DNA of 64,000 nucleotides, taken from assembly GCA_026874595.1 (NCBI GenBank), contig CM049318.1, positions 27,804,956 through 27,868,955 on the forward strand, written 5' to 3'. The position numbers and the translations under genes were made by a program. The notes under the pieces were generated by a model. That model searched no databases and was not told where the DNA came from. It saw only the letters and a program-made list of their open reading frames with translations. This DNA is from Sipunculus nudus. Its lineage: Eukaryota > Annelida > Sipuncula > Golfingiida > Sipunculidae. Below, piece after piece: positions 31,672-46,600 of the stretch (its first letter is position 1; every line of letters starts with the position of its first letter).

Positions 31672-34600
31672 GTCTCTTTCTCTCTCTCTTTTTCTCTCTC
31701 GCCATCTCTTCCCCCCCCTCTCTCTCTCTCTCACTTTCTTTCTTTCTCTCTCCTGATTATATATCTCACCCTATTTGTTGGGTGTTGATACACTGCATAC
31801 GCTGGACCATATCGAAGTACCCGCGCCTGAAGCCGGAGATACGGAGGCCGTAGATGACGGGGTTCACGGCGCTGTTCAGGTACCCGAACCAGTATACCTG
31901 AAAGTAAAGAAAATATGCATTGTATGTGTAAAATGCATTAATACAGATAAGCCTCATTCTCTCACCAAAGCCAGAGCCCAAAGAAATTGTTAGCAATACT
32001 TGAACTTTGTCGTTAATGGTATGTTCAATTGCGGACCGATAACGGTGTATGTTTTTTTTTTGTACCGATGGGCACAGGGTGATGAATTCTTCGTTGGTTC
32101 CTTGAATATGAGGGCCGATCAAACAAAATAACATATCCATTGTCGGTAGTCGGTACAATTAGTTTCCATGGCAAATGAGTTTTTCTTCCGGTACAACTCT
32201 ATCCGCTTGAAAATGTTCTCATTAATTTTTAAGGTAACCATAGAAATGGACCATGTATTTCAACTTAGACTTTCTTATCGGCAAATATAATGCAATAATT
32301 CTCATTATTTATAATGATGTGTTAAAGTTGATGGAATATTGGTTATCATGAGGACGAGCTTTTTCGAAAGTGGAATTTTCATCCAGATTTCCGGTGTTAC
32401 TGAACTGTCAAAGGTAAGGGACCTAGGAACCTGGCATCGGGCAGCAATGTATTAGGTTTTACACAGGAGGGCGGTCTAAGAAGACACATATCAGGATTTC
32501 GATATTGTCTGGTGATAATTGTTCGTGGATGTCAAATGACTGAGGATAAAATATAGTTATTGTTTATGTACACATAAGATGAAAGGAATTTGCAAAACAG
32601 TCTCCAGCCTGTCATCAAACCAATGATCAAACAACATAAGTTAAACAGAATTGCAGGGATTCGAAATTATTTCTTAGTTTTAGGTTATGTGTTCTGGATA
32701 TTTCTATGCTTCCTGCACAGTTAATGCCCAGAAGGTTCAGTTATAAACTATTATAAACTGTATGGATGGTAAGCTTCATACACGATCCATTAAAATTGCA
32801 GTTCAACCGGCAATGGACATACGTACATTGAAATAGACAGAGCCTGCAGACCCTCGTCTTTCTGTCATCTGGGGAGTTAGCAGTGAACTACAGGTGAATG
32901 CAGTATCAATGGTTATTTCAGAGTCGGGTCAGAATATCTTCGAGAAGGACCGAAATATTGTTATGACCTACCCTGTGTGAAATTTTCAAGTGGAACTTTG
33001 CTAGAGTGTTTTAAAACAGTCAAGTGTGGGAAGACACACACACACACACACATGTAAATGCACACAAACAGAAAATAATCTTTCTCTATTATCGAGAGCT
33101 ATTTAAAACAAGGGACCCATGGGTCACGGCGCTCAGCTGTTATATATGATAAAAAATATGATTTGGGAAAGAGGCACATGCTTGTTTTGTGTGGTAATAA
33201 ATATAAGCTTTATTATGAGTTGTTGGTGTTTAGCTTATGTATGATTTTGATAGTATCTTTGGAGACAGGGAAGAGGATTGATTTCATTTATTTTATTAAA
33301 AAATGGAGTGCTATTGTCACACAGATTTTGACTTGGCCGTATAACTTATAAGCAGCACATATTATAAAAGAGTTTAACTATTTATAAAAATTTAATAACA
33401 AATATTGAGCCAATATAATTTTTATTTAAAAAAATAATAAGAAAATCAGATGTTTTTTTAAAATAAAATATAACTGAAATGATTATTGAAATAATATTAT
33501 AGAATATATTCATGAATGCATTCATGAATACATTTTGAAAGTATCTGCACTGGTATTCAAATACTTTCATTTTTACCTGAATTCCCATTCTTATGCAATA
33601 AAATTTTTTAATGCAGTACATATTCATATTCGTATTCAAATACATTTGCAAAGCATTCGCACCATGTCTAGTATTTATTCAGTTTTAGCCAAACAAAGAT
33701 GTTGAGAATCCAGAATATACAAAATTCACAAATTTAAATAACGATATTAAGTACTTGGTTTTATGGCTTTTATTTATATTAAAAAAAATAAATGTAATAT
33801 ATTCATTTTGGACTACTTTCACATCAATCTACACACTAGACACAGTAGGAATCTAGATTAATATTATCAACTGCATCTTTGTCTATCATTAATTTCCTTC
33901 ATATGATCCCTAATGATTAGTAATGAATAATATGATTTATTTTTTATCATTAAAATTTCACTGAAAAATACCATAGGTGACTGCATGGTGTTATTTGGAA
34001 TAACATTGACATTGACATTCTATCCATCCATACAAGATTCTTACATCATCAGTAACTGCAAGTTAATTTTCTGTTACTCATCAACTAACAAATTCCTTTT
34101 CTATTAATTTTCTTTCATTTGTTATAAAAAGCCAATACAAAATTATTAATTTATTGATTATTGTTATGTTGTTTTTCAAAACAACTACTAGATGAGTTGG
34201 GTTGGACACCTGGATCAACTGTGGCTGGGCATTAGCTGCCTGGCTACCCCAGTGTATGCTTCGCTCAAGCATGCATAATCTGATGAAAGGTCAACAAGGT
34301 CAACATATATACAGGTGACTGAAGAGGGGCTGGATAAAGCCTGGGTCTGACATGGTCTCATATAAACATTAATAAAAGCTACAATATTTGGCCAATTTTT
34401 TTCAGCTTTCTAAACTACAAAGATGAAATCCTTATGTGTGCATGATATGAAAATTATAGCAACAGTGCTCGCAGGAAACAAACGTGCCATGGTCAAAGTT
34501 GGGCAAAATTTAAGGTACTAATTTTATATTTATACTAATAACTTATAAAATTTGAAAAACTCAGAACTAATTTTTGGTATTCAATTGAATCTTGATTAAA

Positions 34601-37600
34601 TAATGTTACATCCCTGACAAAAGATCTCTAGCTTCAGCAATCCTCTTGTTAAGGGAGTAACTATATTTCTTGATTTTTTAAAAAGTGCATTATGTTTGGG
34701 CCCATAACTTAAAACAATTACGCAATACTGACATCATTTCTTGCATGTGCATAGCGAATGTATAGAAAATGTGTATATCATATACTAGCTGATAAACCCG
34801 GTATATCGGGCTTTTTACCGCGGTTTGGGAGATATATTTACTGAGTTATTGAAGGTTGGCTCAATTTTTATTATCAAAATTAAAAGAAAATATAGATTTT
34901 TAGTGGGATACTCTCGGAATACGATATGTACAAATAATTGTTACTGTTATTTTGTGGCGCTGTGCTCGTCGCAAAAATCATATCCCGGTATGTTTACATT
35001 GAAGACCTGGTCAGTGACGATGTTTATACATTGCTAACCGGAATGAGACGCGGAGGCATAGAGTGTTTCGTTGATATTTGACTGGTTTCTATCATTGGTC
35101 GTATAAAGAATAGGTTGATGTGAGAACACATGAAAGATTAATTATATGTACGTTGAAAGGAAACTGTTCCTGAAGAAGGAAACAGAAATACATTGCGCAT
35201 ACATCGTAAGTAGCAGAAGTGGACCCAGCGGGACTCCGTGCAGTGGGTCCGTATCCCATTTTCAGCCACCACAACCTTTTTTTCATCGTATCAGACAAAT
35301 TTTGAGGCCTGAAACCCCCGCCACCACCCCAGCCCTGTTCCTGAAACTGGGACCTTGAATTAGGTTTTGTCATTAATCCTTCTGGGTTGAACTCTCCATT
35401 TCATAAAGCGAGAATCATGTGTTTTTCTCTTTTACTGACCACGCATGTGGGTCAAATCCCTCATTGAAAGCAAGCGTTATTCATATGAACAATAGTCCTT
35501 AGTGTTAGAGGTTAAGTGACCACGATGCACGCATTCCGGTGATTGCCGAAGGCAGTTCGGTTGTACTCGGTAAAAAAACGGAAAAATCAATCAAAATTAT
35601 ATGTATATTAAAAATTATTTATTTTCATATCGCCTATGTCACTGCGGGGATAATAACCTTTAAAATGATGTATGGCACAATATTGTACACAACGCGGTTA
35701 TAGAGAACCCTGCGAACAAACGTGAACCGAATTCCTTTTTTAAGTATTAGATAATATATAATAGATCACTGACACGCTATCACTGACGTCCTCTAGTGGG
35801 TATATTGTGAACTAAGCTGATTCTTCCTGAGCACCGCAAATGCTGCATACTGATGATACGCCCGTCGCGTAATAGTATCTGGTGACCTCTGACCTCATTA
35901 AATATGCGTGAATTTTGCTATGAATGTAATTCAGATAAGAAACTCTTTTGGCAAATATTTATGGTGAGTTTCATTCAAATCCATAAGATTTTTGTTAAGT
36001 CACCATGGTGCCACCAAAGTCTGGTTAACTCTACCTCATTAAATATGCATGGATTTTGCTTGGAATCGAAAGCGACACCACGTACGGGCCTATACAAAGA
36101 AGCCTGGTGACTTCTGGTCCCATTAAATATCGCAGTGCGTGAATTTTGCTGAGACACTCTATTGGTAAATATGTATAACTAGCTGATAAACCCGGTATAC
36201 CGGGCTTTTTACCGGGGTTTAGGAGATATATTTACTGAGATACTGAATGTTGGCTCATTTTTTATTGTGAAAGTTAAAAGAAAATATAGATTTTTAGTGG
36301 GGTACTCTCGGAATATACGATATGTACAAATATTTTTTACAGTTATTTTGTGGCGCTGTGCTCGTGTCATAAACATACCCCGATATGTTTACCTTGAAGA
36401 GTTCGGTGATGGTTTAAATTGCGAACCGGAATGAGACGCGGAGGCATACAGTGTTTCGTTGATATTTGACTGGTTTCTATTGTTGGACGTATAAAGAATA
36501 GGTTGATGTGAGGAACACATTAAAGATTTATTAAATGTACGTTGCAAGGAAACTGTTCCTGAAGAAGGAAACAGAAATATGCATACGTCGTAAGTAGCAG
36601 AAGCGGACCGAGCGGGACTCCATGCAGTGGGTCCGTATCCCATTTTCAGCCTACGCAACCTTTTTTTCATCGTATCAGATAAATTTATAGGCGTGAAACC
36701 CCCGCCACCACCCCAGCCTGTTACTGAAATTGGGACCTTGAATTAGGTTTTGTCATTAATCCTCCTGGGTTGAACTCTCAATTTTATAAAGCGAGAAACA
36801 TGTGTTTTTCTCTTTTACTGACTATGCACGTGGGTCAAATCCCTCACTGAAAGCAAGCGTTATTCATATGAACAATAGTCCTTAGTGTAAGAGGTGAAGT
36901 GACCACGATGCACGCATTCCGGTGTTTGCCGAAGGCAGTTCGGCTGTGCTCGGTAAAAAACGGAAAAATCACTCAAAATTATATGTATATTAAAAACATT
37001 ATTTATTTTCATATCGCCTATGTCACTGCGGGGATAATGACCTTTAAAATGATGTATGGCACAATATTGTACACAACGCGGTTTTAGAGAACATTGCGAA
37101 CAAACATGAACCGAATTCCTTTTATAAGTATTAGATGATCAAAGTCAGATCAGTGGTTTTGATATTAGGTAGTCTTACAGTGTAACAATGGGTTTTTAAT
37201 GGAAAAATGAAGTTTTTCATTAATAATTCGAAGGAATTAAGTCCTAGTTATAAAATTCTTGGCATGGTAGGGGATTTTGGAGACATCTAACTGTATGCCA
37301 AATTTAAGGGACTTAGAGCTGAAGCTGGGGAGCTGAGTTTTAGCAAACTGGCTTGATGTAAACTTGATGTGACGTGGTGCTTGAAAACTTGAATAAAATC
37401 TACAGTTTTTGATCAACTGGTTTCAAATTTTTGGTGTAAACAGACAAAATGCTAACAAAACATGCTGTGAAAATTAAATCCACAGTACTTACAGGAAAAA
37501 AACGTGCCATGGTCAAACTTGGGCAAAATTTAAGGTACCAATTTTATATTATTGCCAATATTTAAAAAAATTTAATAGATTTTGATCTAATTTTTGGTAT

Positions 37601-40600
37601 ACAATTAAATTTTGATCAATTAAAGTTGTATTACTGAAAAAAAGTCCCTACCTTTAACAATTTTGGTCTTAAGTGACCAAATATCTTTCCTGATTTTTTT
37701 ACAAAGTCCATTATGTTTGGGCCCATAACTTTTTTAAATTAAATAAAACTGACTTAATTTCTGGCGTGTACATAGGAACTATATAAAGGAATAATAATGG
37801 TAAATATGAAGAAAACCAAATGAGTGGTTTTGATATTAGGCAGTCCTGAAGTGTGAAAATAGATTTCTAATAAAAAATTGAGGTTTTTCCTTAATATCTC
37901 GAACAATGGACCGCGACTATAGCTCAGATGACTTATAGTCATCTGAGCTAAAAATGATACAAAGGAAATCTAACTGCATTATGTCTGTTAATTCTATCTT
38001 CTGAAAGAATTCTTGATTAAGAGGAAGCACGGTTCTTTCAGTATTTCCGTTGTCCTAACAGTCCGACACGTTGTCAGTGTTTGAGTGTCAATTAAATACT
38101 CTGATAAGTTTTTACCAAGAAAGAGCTGACGGGGGCTTACTATTAAAATGACATTTATAGCCTCATTAATTCATGATTTAATTATGTCGTCTGCGCCCTG
38201 GGGATAAAAGACACGGGATTCAATTGACTTGGGATCTTCAGACAATGATATAATACCTGAAGATCAATACTGAAAGAAAAATGATTTCATTCAGCATCTC
38301 ATATCCAGTCCTTTATGGCAGGGAATTCGCCTTCCTGTCTCTCTGTACATCAAGTGATGTGTCCCAATCTGGGTTTTTCCAAGGAAAATGAAAATAATGA
38401 TGAAAAAACTGTCAGCCGTTAGAACATGTCAGCCGTTAATGCCTATCGTGTACAGATTAATGTTCTGGCCACTACTCTCTGCTCCTGCCCTTCACTAGTT
38501 ATCACATATCTGCGTGACAAGTCCCTGGATAGGTATTCTTAATAGCTCATTTATCTACGAGGAAATAGGGCGATTTTTTATGCCAACAGTCAGTGGCCAT
38601 ACACATTGACATGAGTTTCTTATGGAAAATGTAATATAATTCGGGGAGCTTCCCAATGTTAATCGTCGCTTATATCATGGGAAATCTATTCATGGAGATT
38701 ATTAGCAAAATATGGCGTGAATTATCTGTACTCCTTAAATACTGTTAAACAAGGTACCCATTCATATGAAAACCTACGTTCTCTTCACTCGATCTTTTCA
38801 CTTCCTTGGTTTAGCCTTTTATGGGCTCATTCGTGGTATCGAGACTTTAAAGGAAGTCGCCTAATTCTAGATTCTTAATATTAAGTCGAACCACCACTGT
38901 CAAATGCTTAGTGTCAAAAAGCTCTCTAAAAATTTTCCCTGGAAATGAAATTAAAAGCAGTCTTGAAATGTAAAAGAATATAAAATTGTTCTTCCTTGCT
39001 TTCTCAAATTCTTACATATTTTACATTTTCCACGAGATCTTTAAAATAATAAACCATGGGTTTGACAGATTTATAGTCTTGTATTGGTTAGCACTGAACT
39101 CTTTCCACAAACACCGAGATGAACTTATTAAAATTATGTCGCACAAATTGAATAAAAAAACATATCATTACTTTGCAGTGTACTTGTTGACCCATCGCAA
39201 AGGTCCTGTAGTACTTGACGTCATCAAGAGGTGCCTGAAGCAGCTCTCAAAGAAACAAACCCATTAAACTGATACATAGCAACCCGCGTCACAAATAAGC
39301 AGAAGCAGTAGGGCTTGAAATTGTTTTCTTTGATTCGCATGATGCCATTGTATAAAGCAGACACCAATTTAAAACTACGGTCGATTTTTGCGCAAAACAA
39401 AAATAAGATGCTTTGTGGGGGCACTAATATCAATATGTGCACTCTGAGACACAAACTGCTATGACAAAATAGATGAACTTATTTGAGTTTTTACATGATA
39501 TAAAATGTAAATAAATTCAGCCCGCGCCTGCAAATTACTTCCGCTTCCGCTCCGCCATTTTCTATTTGGTTCTTTTATTCTCCATATCACTTGTAGTCTA
39601 CAGCAAGGGGTGCATGAAAATGGATCGATAAGCCTGTTTCTTTTATTTCAGACACAGGAAGATACAAATTTTACATAGATGAAACACACACGTTATATTA
39701 TATTTGACAGTGGTGATACCTAACCGTTGTCACGCAACTGCTATGTGGCCACGCCTTGGAAAGGACCGTATTTTGTCTCGAAGTTTTGGGAACGATGTAA
39801 AGAATATCCTCATGCTAGTCATTTCATATTTTCCCATACATCAAGAGGAATTTTATATTATTTCCTTAATGGCTACACCAGAGACGCTACCATTTATGAG
39901 AAATTACATCAGTGGAACCAGCGGTTGATTTTCCGAGATATTTTATAGATTATGTATCCTACATGTAATGAAACTAATCTTCAAGTGTGATATAATCAAT
40001 GAGTAATACTAATATGCCAGTACGCACAAATAAAATATATTCAAACATGGTCCTTCCAGTCTCAAAAAGACCCGCTTCGACAAACTGCCCTACTGCCGAA
40101 TAGCGAGCGTATCCTCACAAATATTATTCCTGGAGGGATAACTCTCTGACATGATGAAACAATTTTTGTATATAAGAAAAAATACAGAAGCCATTGACCA
40201 AAAGCTTTGACCTTTGTCTCTAACTAGGTCACTTTCAGCTTCCCCATGAAGATGATTATCAGTTTTATTTTTGTTTCAATGTAAAACATGAAGGGGGAAG
40301 GCTCGTCACCGTGGCCCAGGTAAACAGACGTGCTAGCTATGCTAATAGACGTTATACGTCATTCTCCCTTGCAAGAGCAAAGGGATGATTTATTTCGTTA
40401 ATCTATTTTCCCATTTTTCTAGGTCAAAGAAGGAGGGGGCGCCTCTTTTCGATCTGCCCCCGAAGAAAGATGAACCGAGGTATTGTCGGTAATCATAATG
40501 ATGGGCTTGATATCATCTCCGCCTTTGAAAAAACGGTACGGTTTCTCAAACAACAAGATGGCTAAATATCTATCTGCCTGAGAGGTTCCGAAATTTCTTG

Positions 40601-43600
40601 GGATCATCAGACAACAAAACGTTTCTGGAACCTCCGAGTTGCATCGATTCAAATGAAGGAAGGATAGGTACAAGTATATATGCACCGGGAGGAGGTGATA
40701 CACTAAGATGATAAATAGAATATGGCAACTTCGATTCTCTGTTCCAAATGGGAGTGCTTTATATATGTGTAGGAAAGATCGTATTTATCGACTAGTTTGC
40801 TTGCTGCCAGCAGGTTTAAAATCTGGTCTCACTAGCCTGTTTTTTTTTATCCGGTGCATCTTCCGCTGAAACCAATACCACCTTGAACCATAGCCAAATT
40901 CATCCATCTTTAGAGGGTATTTATTAAAGCTGTTTGGACCATATAGATTTGCTGTGATATATTAAAGCTGAAATTCAATAAACACTGAACCAAGAGATTA
41001 ACATTAGTGTACCATCCTATATCACGCGGCATCTTCTTCGTCGTGAAATACCCAGTGCCTTCTACAGGCTATCAACAGGGGCAGGTTTAGATTAGGCGGC
41101 CCCTTTTTCGGCCTTACGTGGGCTTTTTAGATACATTTGAAGTATGTTTACTAGGGATGATCTCTTGACCCAGGTTCTGTTATACGATGAGTACACCTAT
41201 CATTGTAACAGCATTGACGATGACATAAGGACATGCAATATCGTAGTGACGTAGCCCCATACTTGATTTTGTAAATGCCAATGAACAGTTAAACTAGCTT
41301 TTAAAAGGTGCAAATGGTTATCTCGACAAAAATTTCACGTTTTAATCAAATAGTTCCTGAGATTATGCGCGCGAATCAGAGTGACGGACAGCAGGAAAAT
41401 CTTAATACCAAAGGGCATAGACCCTAATTTTCATGACTCCGTGACTGTACTTAACGCCATCAGGCTGTACCTGGGAAGGACAAGATGACTGGCAGGGCCA
41501 ATATTAGCATGGCCTTTAATAAGAGAAGCGAGGGTAAAATAAGTTCATTAACATGGGGAGTGTGTAATACAAGCTGATTCACATCGCGTATGAACACATT
41601 ATGATTTTTTAAAACATCACACGGCAGAAATGAGTCCATTATCCGAATTAATAAAATTTAATTGTGGTAATCAAAACGTGCCATGCTGAACATGCATTGT
41701 ATCTTAAATTCTAGGCAATTTATGAGTATAAAATATTGGTAATTATTATATTTAAGCTTTTCTGCATGATTGACATGAATTGGATTTCATGCACAATTCT
41801 TCTGGTGAGTTGCTGGGATTCTGACTTCAAAATATTATTATGTTATTTTGGTGCACTTTACTGGAGCCTTGAAATGAGTGCTCACATCAAATGTCACGTA
41901 AAATATGAGCGAGGTTTTGTAACATGATTATATATAGAGAAGCTAAATAGTTCAACAACAGGGAAATTGGTATTGATGTTTCGCTGGTTTTGATGGAAAT
42001 GATCGCATATACCATGAATTCAGTCTGATGAACATTGATTTTATTTCAAAATTGAGTTATATAAAATTATGTGAAAATTTAATTTCTGCCGGGACTTGAC
42101 GTGGATGCCAGAACATGAAGAACCGAGAACCTTTTTTTTCGAGACTGAGACCAGGGACACTGAATAAAAGACCGGAACTTACAAAAGGCCTGCCGCCTGC
42201 ATCTCTTGTTTGAGGACCACAAGGTGTCTAGTTAAATTGAAAACAGAAATCATGATGACTGGCCCCTCTGATGACAAATGCAGGAGTCAGAGATTAGCAT
42301 ATATTAACCGTAACTAAGGCAATCTTCTTTTTTATAAATGGACTGAAAACTGCTAAAATTTTACAGGATTCGTCGATAGGACTCTAGAGGCTTCAAACAC
42401 AGGTTCACGGAGGTCTGACACGCTAGCCAATCATTCGTAGTCACAAGATTTGTAGTAAATTTTTTTTCACGCATGCGCATGAAAAGTCTTTAACCGTATT
42501 TTAACGCTTACAATATTTTGTATTATGATGACACCAACTCCCTCCTCAAATATTGCTATATTTTGAATACCAAACTTTTAAATCCACAATAAGAAAATGT
42601 GAAATATTCCATGCATGTTATATAAGATCTGTCAATTTACTCTCGGTAGTTTCAAACCGGCGCGAGAGCATATTTACTGAAAGCTTCAGATGAAGCTAAA
42701 ATGGTTTCGAGCGTCAGACACTATCAGTCGTAAATTGATTTGATTGATATATGGCGTGCACGTGACCATTTACGGTAACACATTTAGCGCGTAACTCTCG
42801 AATTTTTGGGTGAATTTGGTGTAAACTGACGCCGTCCATAAATAATTCCCAAGGCTATAATACGGTGGCTGCCACTCTTTAGTCACCTGTGTTAAAGTAA
42901 CTCTCGTGACTAATGCAGGACTGTTTTGATAAATATCTGCATGTCAAAAGTCCTTTCTCAGTTAATGTTCTTTTTTTCTGCAAACTCTCCTTGGTAGAAA
43001 ATCAAGATATCAAAATGCTTACGTTAAATATTAATACAAAATTTTGTTGAATTTAAACCAAATAAAAAAATAATTGAGGCAAATTTGCACTAATTAATAT
43101 CCCCATATCTCTGAATTTATCTAATGTTTCTCAGAACAACATGATTTGTACGTTCCAGTGATGAAGGAGTCGGGTCCGGACTTGGATTCGAGTCCACATT
43201 TTTATGGACACCGACTCGGACTTGGACTCGAGCTTCTTGGACTTTTACTCGTGAAATCATGTCGAGTCCACCTTGAGTCTAAACCAAGGAAAGCTCTGTC
43301 AAATATCATGAAGACCTTTGTATATATATGTGCGAACTACTGACATAACATTACAAAAAAAGCTGTATATAATAGATTTAGCCTTTAGCTAAATGTAATT
43401 AAATCATAAAGTAAAATGCATGCGTAAACTAATATAAAATACTTATGGCAATATCAAACTTATTTTAAATTTTCTTTAGGCAGAAATAAAGAATATAAAA
43501 GGTATGGTTCTCAGGCACCTACCCCTCAATTTTTAACGCCCGCATCAAAAGTTTTTAATGTTATTTTCAATAGAAAATTACCAATTTTGAGCTCTAGCCG

Positions 43601-46600
43601 CTCGGACATTTCTTTCAAGATTGATAAAATCATCAAATTTTCATAAAATTTCCTTTCTTATGTAGTGCTTTTACTTGTCAGCAAAATCAATCCGTTATAA
43701 TCATGCTTATCCCTTATCATTTAATATTTGTACCGAAACAAACCAAAAATAAATAAAAAAAAACCGCCCGCCCGCACTGATTTCTGAAAAAAGTGCCTGA
43801 GAACCAAACCTTATTTTTTGTCTTATAAAGAGATTTTTATTGGACTCTGATTCTGACACGGACTCTGGTCCCAGATGACTTGGACTCTAAGAAGCTGTAA
43901 TTGGACTCGAACCTCATGGACTCTGACTTGCACTCGGACTCGGATGGTATTGATTCGACTACGCCACTGGTACGTTCATTTCGAATTTGGTTGCATTTTG
44001 AAAAAAATGCTTATCTAGATGAAGGAACAGTGAGTCTGTAAAAATAACTTCGGATTAAAACAGAGCAGGCCTAACGTAGAGGTAGAATTGCAAATAAAAC
44101 AAGCAGCTGTGAATTCCCATCACGTTATCACTGGCAAGACATGCCATCCACATGCTTGAATATATAATTTTTTCTTTTAAATGATGAGCTGATTCCGGTA
44201 CAAGTTAACGTGAAATGTAATTGTTTGAGGTAATAACTGGTTTGGTTGAGCTATTAATGTTCATGTACCGAGGGCAGGACGTAGCCTGAAGATTAAAACT
44301 TTGGACACCGGAGCTATTCAATGTCCCTGGTTCGAACCCCTCCGTTGCCTCAATTACATAATGGCGAAATCTCGTTAGAGACTCAGACAGGTTATAACTT
44401 CAGGATTGTTCCTAACCTCGTGCATATTTAACCTGAGATCCAGAAGGCTTAATAATAACATATGATTCTTATTATATGGATCCTCATTCAATAGATAGTG
44501 CCACCAACAGGCCACGGACCTATCCTTTAAAAAGAATGTCAATTTTTTATATACCGCACTATAAACACGCGCTACCGCAAACATGGAAGCTAAAACATCA
44601 CTCCATGCGACATCCATAGTAAGCATTATAAACTGTCTTGTATATATAATAAGGTCCGTAATGCTTTCATGGTGTATGGGTTAATAAAAGTGCATTTGTA
44701 GCATGATTATATAGAAAGCGATAAATCAAAGAGCAGCAACTGGTATACTGAATGGTCCCTTTCAAGTGATGAGCGCTGTCTCGTAAACTAGCTTCTAGTG
44801 ATTGGACTGATGTAACGTATAGAGACAGGATGGGGATCATACTTTATTTTTTCTCTCTTTGCTACCTGAGTGCAGATAGGTCCCTTTAGTCATCACGGCT
44901 GATGGACAGACCCCAGGCGGCGATGCATTGGTTATAGCAGTTGTTATATTGGACCGTATTACCTGTTTAATATTAAAGGCTGAGGATACAAAATAACCAT
45001 TCACGCCCCAATAGTGTTGTAAATTTTCTATAGTGCTTCCAGTCCGTTATTATAAACCGTCAGGTGGCAAGGTATATTTTTTTACCATGTCATGCCTGTA
45101 TGCAATTTACGTGAACATGTCTGAACAAATTCTGTTGAAATTGTGTGGTGGCTTGGGGTTGCAAGGATCAATCCAATAATTTTTGGAGGTAATAATCAAC
45201 ATGTATCTTTCTTTTGTTTTAAGGATTCATTTCCTCCCTGATATACGGCTATTTCCTTTGTCCCAGTTGAGGTCCAGAGCCATTGTTATAGAGCTTACAA
45301 GTGATCGGAGCTATTGAACAATGACAAAAATTCTCTGTGTGGCTGTGTAGTTTGATTAGGAGCATGGCGGAGGATGTTGTCTCTGACCACTTTCTTGTTA
45401 ATTAATACTCAACGTAACAGACGTGTCATGATGTTGAACTAAAATGTTGTCGGTGCCTTTTGTGTATGAGTGTGTACATGTAATTTTAGCCGTGCATTTG
45501 CCAAGTTCTATCGACATTTGTTTCAAACACTGTTTCCGTTTTGACAATTGTATCGAAAATGCACCAACACCTCTCTTAAGGTCAACTTTTTCCAAGGTGA
45601 CTTAGTAAACTTTGTTATCTTGAGTTACAAATATGTAAGGGGTGACTATATATATAGTTTAATACGCAAGTGACTCCGGTAGCATCAACTATTTCGATAA
45701 ACCTTTCTCAATTACGGACAGTTATGGATGTCATCATGTCAATTTTATCTCATTTTGTCAGAATCTAAAACACCTGCGACATAAAAGCGCAGGGTACAAG
45801 CCTAGTTCATCCCTGAACACGCGCCGGTAGCATCAACTATTTCGATAAACCTTTCTCAATTACGGACAGTTATGGATGTCATCATGTCAATTTTATCTCA
45901 TTTTGTCAGAATCTAAAACACCTGCGACATAAAAGCGCAGGGTACAAGCCTAGTTCATCCCTGAACACGCGCCAGTCTATATGATCGGTTGAGCTCAGCG
46001 ACGTCATAATTACGCTAGGTGCGGGGTAAACGTGCGATGCGTTTTAGGTTCGTTCAGAACAATACATCCCTTATTTCCTTCGGGATTTTATAAATTCTGT
46101 AACAATACTTGTCGTATAGATCAGCCACTTTTTTGGAAAGGTCGGCTCAGGCCATGATCCCCCTTGGCTACCTCCAGCGTCCCCGTGTCTGAACATCAAA
46201 GGCGTGTGATGATGGGAAAAGCGAGACCGGGACGGTATATGCACCAATAAAACAGGGGCACTGAGTATCCTGAACTTATTTTTTATAACCTTGGATCACT
46301 TGTCTGGCAATGTTTCCCTGCAATGTTTGGACTATCAACAACAACTGATCCTATTACGACGTCATCAGACGGATGTACTCACGTGACACGTATTGTTTCA
46401 TGTACTTCTCACCAGGTGGTGCACTATTTAGCGTTTATCTTACACCTTGGTATTTAATCTCCATGTAGGTCAGCTGTCAACAATACACTAAACTTTTCCA
46501 ACCATTTCAAAACTCAGTTTTAGCTCCACCGTTTGATTATTTTAAAGAAGATTTAACAGGAACTCTAGCTTGGACAAAAGGTTTGATGACACGATTATGA

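Larger units (their letters stand above)
34365..37915. repeat. Diverged two-copy repeat, first copy split by Helitron DNA
   Basis: One unit is 34365-34784 plus 37136-37250; the other is about 37380-37915. Shared blocks are ACGTGCCATGGTCAAA, TTGGGCAAAATTTAAGGTAC, ATTATGTTTGGGCCCATAAC and AGTGGTTTTGATATTAGG. The first unit is interrupted exactly at 34784/37136 by the two Helitrons and the DNA between them. Confidence 0.65.

Noticed and set aside
40419-40703. 94-codon minus-strand frame with a faint transposase-like MITDN stretch
   Set aside because: The resemblance is too weak to name a family, and no neighbouring domain or transposon end was seen.
44273-44350. Functional tRNA gene
   Set aside because: Good B box, but the A box and stems are degenerate and no anticodon arm could be assigned; listed as a SINE-like head instead.
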